A stretch of 64,000 bases of DNA from the NCBI RefSeq assembly GCF_020009625.1, contig NZ_JAIHLP010000002.1:3038001-3102000 (forward strand), written 5' to 3'. The position numbers were made by a program, and so were the translations under genes. This stretch comes from Leifsonia poae. GTDB lineage: Bacteria > Actinomycetota > Actinomycetes > Actinomycetales > Microbacteriaceae. The notes beneath the pieces were generated by a model. The model did not search any database. It had not been told where the DNA came from and worked only from the letters and a program-made list of their open reading frames with translations. This document shows, piece by piece, positions 62,001 to 64,000 of the stretch (the stretch's first letter is position 1; each line of letters begins with the position of its first letter).

Positions 62001-62963
62001 GTGATCCACGCCAGAGGACTCGCCCGAACGTTCGACACCAAACGAGGAAGGGAGAAGGTGGCCGTCACGGCGGTCGCCGGCGTCGACATCGACGTCGAAG
62101 AAGGAGAGATCGTCGGCTTCCTCGGCCCGAACGGGGCCGGCAAGACGACCACCCTGCGCATGCTGACAACACTGCTCAAACCCACGACGGGCACGGCCAC
62201 GGTGGCCGGTTTCGACCTTGCGAAAGACCCCATCAACGTGCGCAAGAGCATCGGCTACGTCTCGCAGAGCGGCTCCACTGCATCAGAAGCCCGAGCGGGC
62301 GAAGAGATCGTCGACCACGGACTGCTCTACGGCATCAGCGCGGAGCAGGCGACGCGCCGCGGCAAAGAGCTCTTCGAGCAACTCGAACTCGACGGGATGT
62401 GGACACGGCAGCCGAAGACGATGTCTGGTGGTCAGCGCCGCCGACTCGACATCGCGATGGGTCTCGTGCACGACCCCCGGTTGGTGTTCCTCGACGAACC
62501 GACCACCGGGCTCGACCCGCAGGCCCGAGCCAATCTGTGGACCCACATCGCCGACCTGCGCACGAAACGGGGGAGCACGGTGTTCCTCACCACGCACTAC
62601 CTCGACGAGGCCGACGCGCTCTGCGACCGCATCCTGGTCATCGATCACGGTTCGATCGTCGCCGCGGACACCCCGGAGGCGCTGAAACGCCAAGTGGCCG
62701 GCGACCTGATCGAATTGGTGCTGCACGACGAACGCCACGTCCCCCTCGCAGCCGAGCAGCTCGGCCGATTGAGCGATGCGAAACCGGATGTGGTCGGTCG
62801 CGTCGTGAGCGTCCGCGTGCCGAGCGCGGGCACCGAACTGCCGCCGCTGCTGCGCGCCCTCGACGCTGCCGGGGTGGAGCTCGCCGCCATCGAAGTGCGC
62901 CGCCCCACGCTCGACGATGTCTTCCTCACCATGACCGGCCGCTCGCTTCGCGAGAACGCCTGA
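62001..62963 (+). CDS. ABC transporter ATPase, DrrA (daunorubicin resistance) family
   Basis: 320 residues from GTG 62001 with AAGGAG five bases upstream; an in-frame TTG at 61935 is less likely because it lies six bases after the -10 element. Walker A GPNGAGKTTTLRML (about 41-54), Q-loop YVSQSGS, signature MSGGQRRRLDIAMGLVHDPRLVFLDEPTTGLDPQ, H-loop TTHYLDEADALCD. The C-terminal DrrA domain ends RRPTLDDVFLTMTGRSLRE. It powers export of a drug or lipid through the ABC-2 permease encoded next. Confidence 0.93.
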   Translation: MIHARGLARTFDTKRGREKVAVTAVAGVDIDVEEGEIVGFLGPNGAGKTTTLRMLTTLLKPTTGTATVAGFDLAKDPINVRKSIGYVSQSGSTASEARAGEEIVDHGLLYGISAEQATRRGKELFEQLELDGMWTRQPKTMSGGQRRRLDIAMGLVHDPRLVFLDEPTTGLDPQARANLWTHIADLRTKRGSTVFLTTHYLDEADALCDRILVIDHGSIVAADTPEALKRQVAGDLIELVLHDERHVPLAAEQLGRLSDAKPDVVGRVVSVRVPSAGTELPPLLRALDAAGVELAAIEVRRPTLDDVFLTMTGRSLRENA

Positions 62964-63015
62964 GCCGACACTGCCTCCCGCACCCCTCGCCTTCTTCCGT
63001 CTCCAAGGAACGACA

Positions 63016-63780
63016 ATGACCTTCTCTGCACAAACCTGGATCATCTTCCGCCGCCAGATGCGCCTGGCGCTCCGCAACCCCGCCTGGGTGATCATCGGGC
63101 TGGCTCAGCCCGTGCTCTACCTGTGCCTGTTCGGCCCCCTGCTCGAGCCGCTGGCCAAGCAGATCGGCACCGACAACGCCTACACATTCTTCGTGCCCGG
63201 GCTCCTGGTGCAGCTCGCCCTGTTCGGAGCGCTGTTCGCCGGGTTCGGCCTCATCTCCGAGTGGCGCGAAGGCGTCATCGAGGCGGAGCGCGTGACGCCG
63301 GCCAGCCGCACGGCCCTGCTGCTCGGCCGGGTGCTCCGCGACCTCGCCCTGCTCACCGTGCAGGGCATCCTTCTCGTGGCGCTCGGATTCGCCTTCGGAC
63401 TCACCGGATCGATCGGCGGAATGATCTTCGGCCTCGTTCTGACCGTGCTGCTCGGCGGCGCCTGCTCGGCCTCGTCGAATGCGCTCGCGCTCAGCACGAA
63501 GAGCGAGGATGCGCTGGCGCCGATCCTCAACAGCATCTCGCTCCCCGTTCTGCTGCTGTCCGGCATCCTGCTGCCGATCAGCACAGCGACCGGGGCCCCG
63601 CAGTGGCTGGCGACCGTGAGCGACTTCATGCCGATCAAGTACATCGTCAACGGCATCAGAGCCACCTTCGTCGGCGACTTCTGGACGACGACCGTGCTCT
63701 GGGGCGTGGTGTGGACTCTCGTGCTGTTCGCGCTCGGACTCTGGGTGGGCACGCGCACCTTCCGCAAAGACAACGCCTGA
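63016..63780 (+). CDS. ABC-2 type exporter permease, DrrB family
   Basis: 254 residues, six membrane helices. ABC-2 features: IIFRRQMRLALRNPAWVIIGLAQPVLYLCLFGPLL at the start, EWREGVIEAERVTPASRTALLLGRVLRD (the conserved amphipathic stretch) and SLPVLLLSGILLPISTATGAPQWLATVSDFMPIKYIVNGIRATF. It partners the DrrA-type ATPase. Substrate unknown; expression is probably induced when the PadR-family regulator is released. Confidence 0.93.
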   Translation: MTFSAQTWIIFRRQMRLALRNPAWVIIGLAQPVLYLCLFGPLLEPLAKQIGTDNAYTFFVPGLLVQLALFGALFAGFGLISEWREGVIEAERVTPASRTALLLGRVLRDLALLTVQGILLVALGFAFGLTGSIGGMIFGLVLTVLLGGACSASSNALALSTKSEDALAPILNSISLPVLLLSGILLPISTATGAPQWLATVSDFMPIKYIVNGIRATFVGDFWTTTVLWGVVWTLVLFALGLWVGTRTFRKDNA

Positions 63781-63939
63781 GCCGGCAGCATCTTCCCGGG
63801 GTGTTCCTGTCGACCTGCTGCCGTCGGAGCCGGAATCACCTGAAGACGAGAGCGCTCCACAGGTCGCTGCGACTGCGCGTTCTCCCCACATCCCACCCCA
63901 CAGCCCGATCGTGCCGGTGGCCTCTGAAACGATGGGCTC

Positions 63940-64000
63940 ATGAGCACCACGAGAGAACAAGCCCTCGCCACCCTCCGCGCCCTGGTCGGTCGCGACGACG
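63940..64000 (+). CDS. Start of a protein, possibly a RecQ-type helicase
   Basis: ATG 63940 opens a frame that reaches the window edge, giving MSTTREQALATLRALVGRDD. This opening resembles the N-terminus of actinobacterial RecQ-family ATP-dependent helicases, but 20 residues are too few to be sure. Confidence 0.35.
   Translation, partial: MSTTREQALATLRALVGRDD

Overview
The window is GC-rich, gene-dense DNA from an actinobacterium. The codon style (strong G/C third-position bias, frequent GTG starts, frequent ggatgcg), the leaderless-looking promoters, and the mix of CUT1 sugar transporters, LacI/ROK regulators and FMN luciferase-like monooxygenases suggest Microbacteriaceae (order Micrococcales). 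That placement is inference, because no rRNA or tRNA gene was found in the window.

Layout. 1-8.1 kb: the end of a peptide-binding lipoprotein, an M17 aminopeptidase, then a co-directional set of class III aminotransferase, FGGY kinase, DAP-decarboxylase-like enzyme and serine hydrolase, split by an 18-bp minisatellite. 8.1-10.5 kb: a frameshifted MFS drug exporter divergent from a TetR regulator with a palindromic operator. 10.5-20 kb: a minus-strand operon running LacI, ADP-ribosylglycohydrolase-like, nucleoside hydrolase, CUT1 transporter (binding protein plus two permeases), ribokinase and secreted beta-helix protein, with two CAAACTAGTTTG operators. It looks like a ribosyl-compound scavenging system. 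20-27.4 kb: a CPA1 antiporter, then a GH13 alpha-glucosidase with its own CUT1 transporter behind a multi-site dyad operator region.

27.6-37.7 kb: a peptide/nickel-type ABC transporter with a fused double ATPase, a luciferase-like monooxygenase, two CMD/AhpD-like proteins, a rhodanese and a convergent second monooxygenase. This matches the known but functionally unassigned KPN_01854-01858/Avi_7169-7170 gene neighbourhood and is probably for organosulfur compounds. 37.9-41.5 kb: LCP protein, FtsW/RodA-type SEDS protein, aldo-keto reductase. 41.4-51.7 kb: a glycoside island with a CE7 esterase, GH36 alpha-galactosidase, CUT1 transporter, GH95 enzyme and ROK regulator. A 23-bp dyad overlaps a TTGACA promoter between its divergent arms. 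51.7-58.5 kb: miscellaneous accessory genes, including a LANTG-anchored DUF11 surface protein, an IclR regulator and two decayed fragments. 58.5-59.1 kb: an AT-richer stretch with a 28-codon ORF that has its own promoter, palindromes, ribosome site and terminator. 59.2-64 kb: MaoC-like pair plus MurB, PadR plus a DrrAB-type exporter, and the start of the next gene.

Two patterns cut across the window. First, at least three conserved genes, and possibly five, are broken by what looks like a single-base indel in a short homopolymer. This points to assembly error at least as much as to real gene loss. Second, four of the five ABC solute-binding-protein genes are followed immediately by a strong GC hairpin, which would favour higher expression of the binding protein than of the downstream genes.
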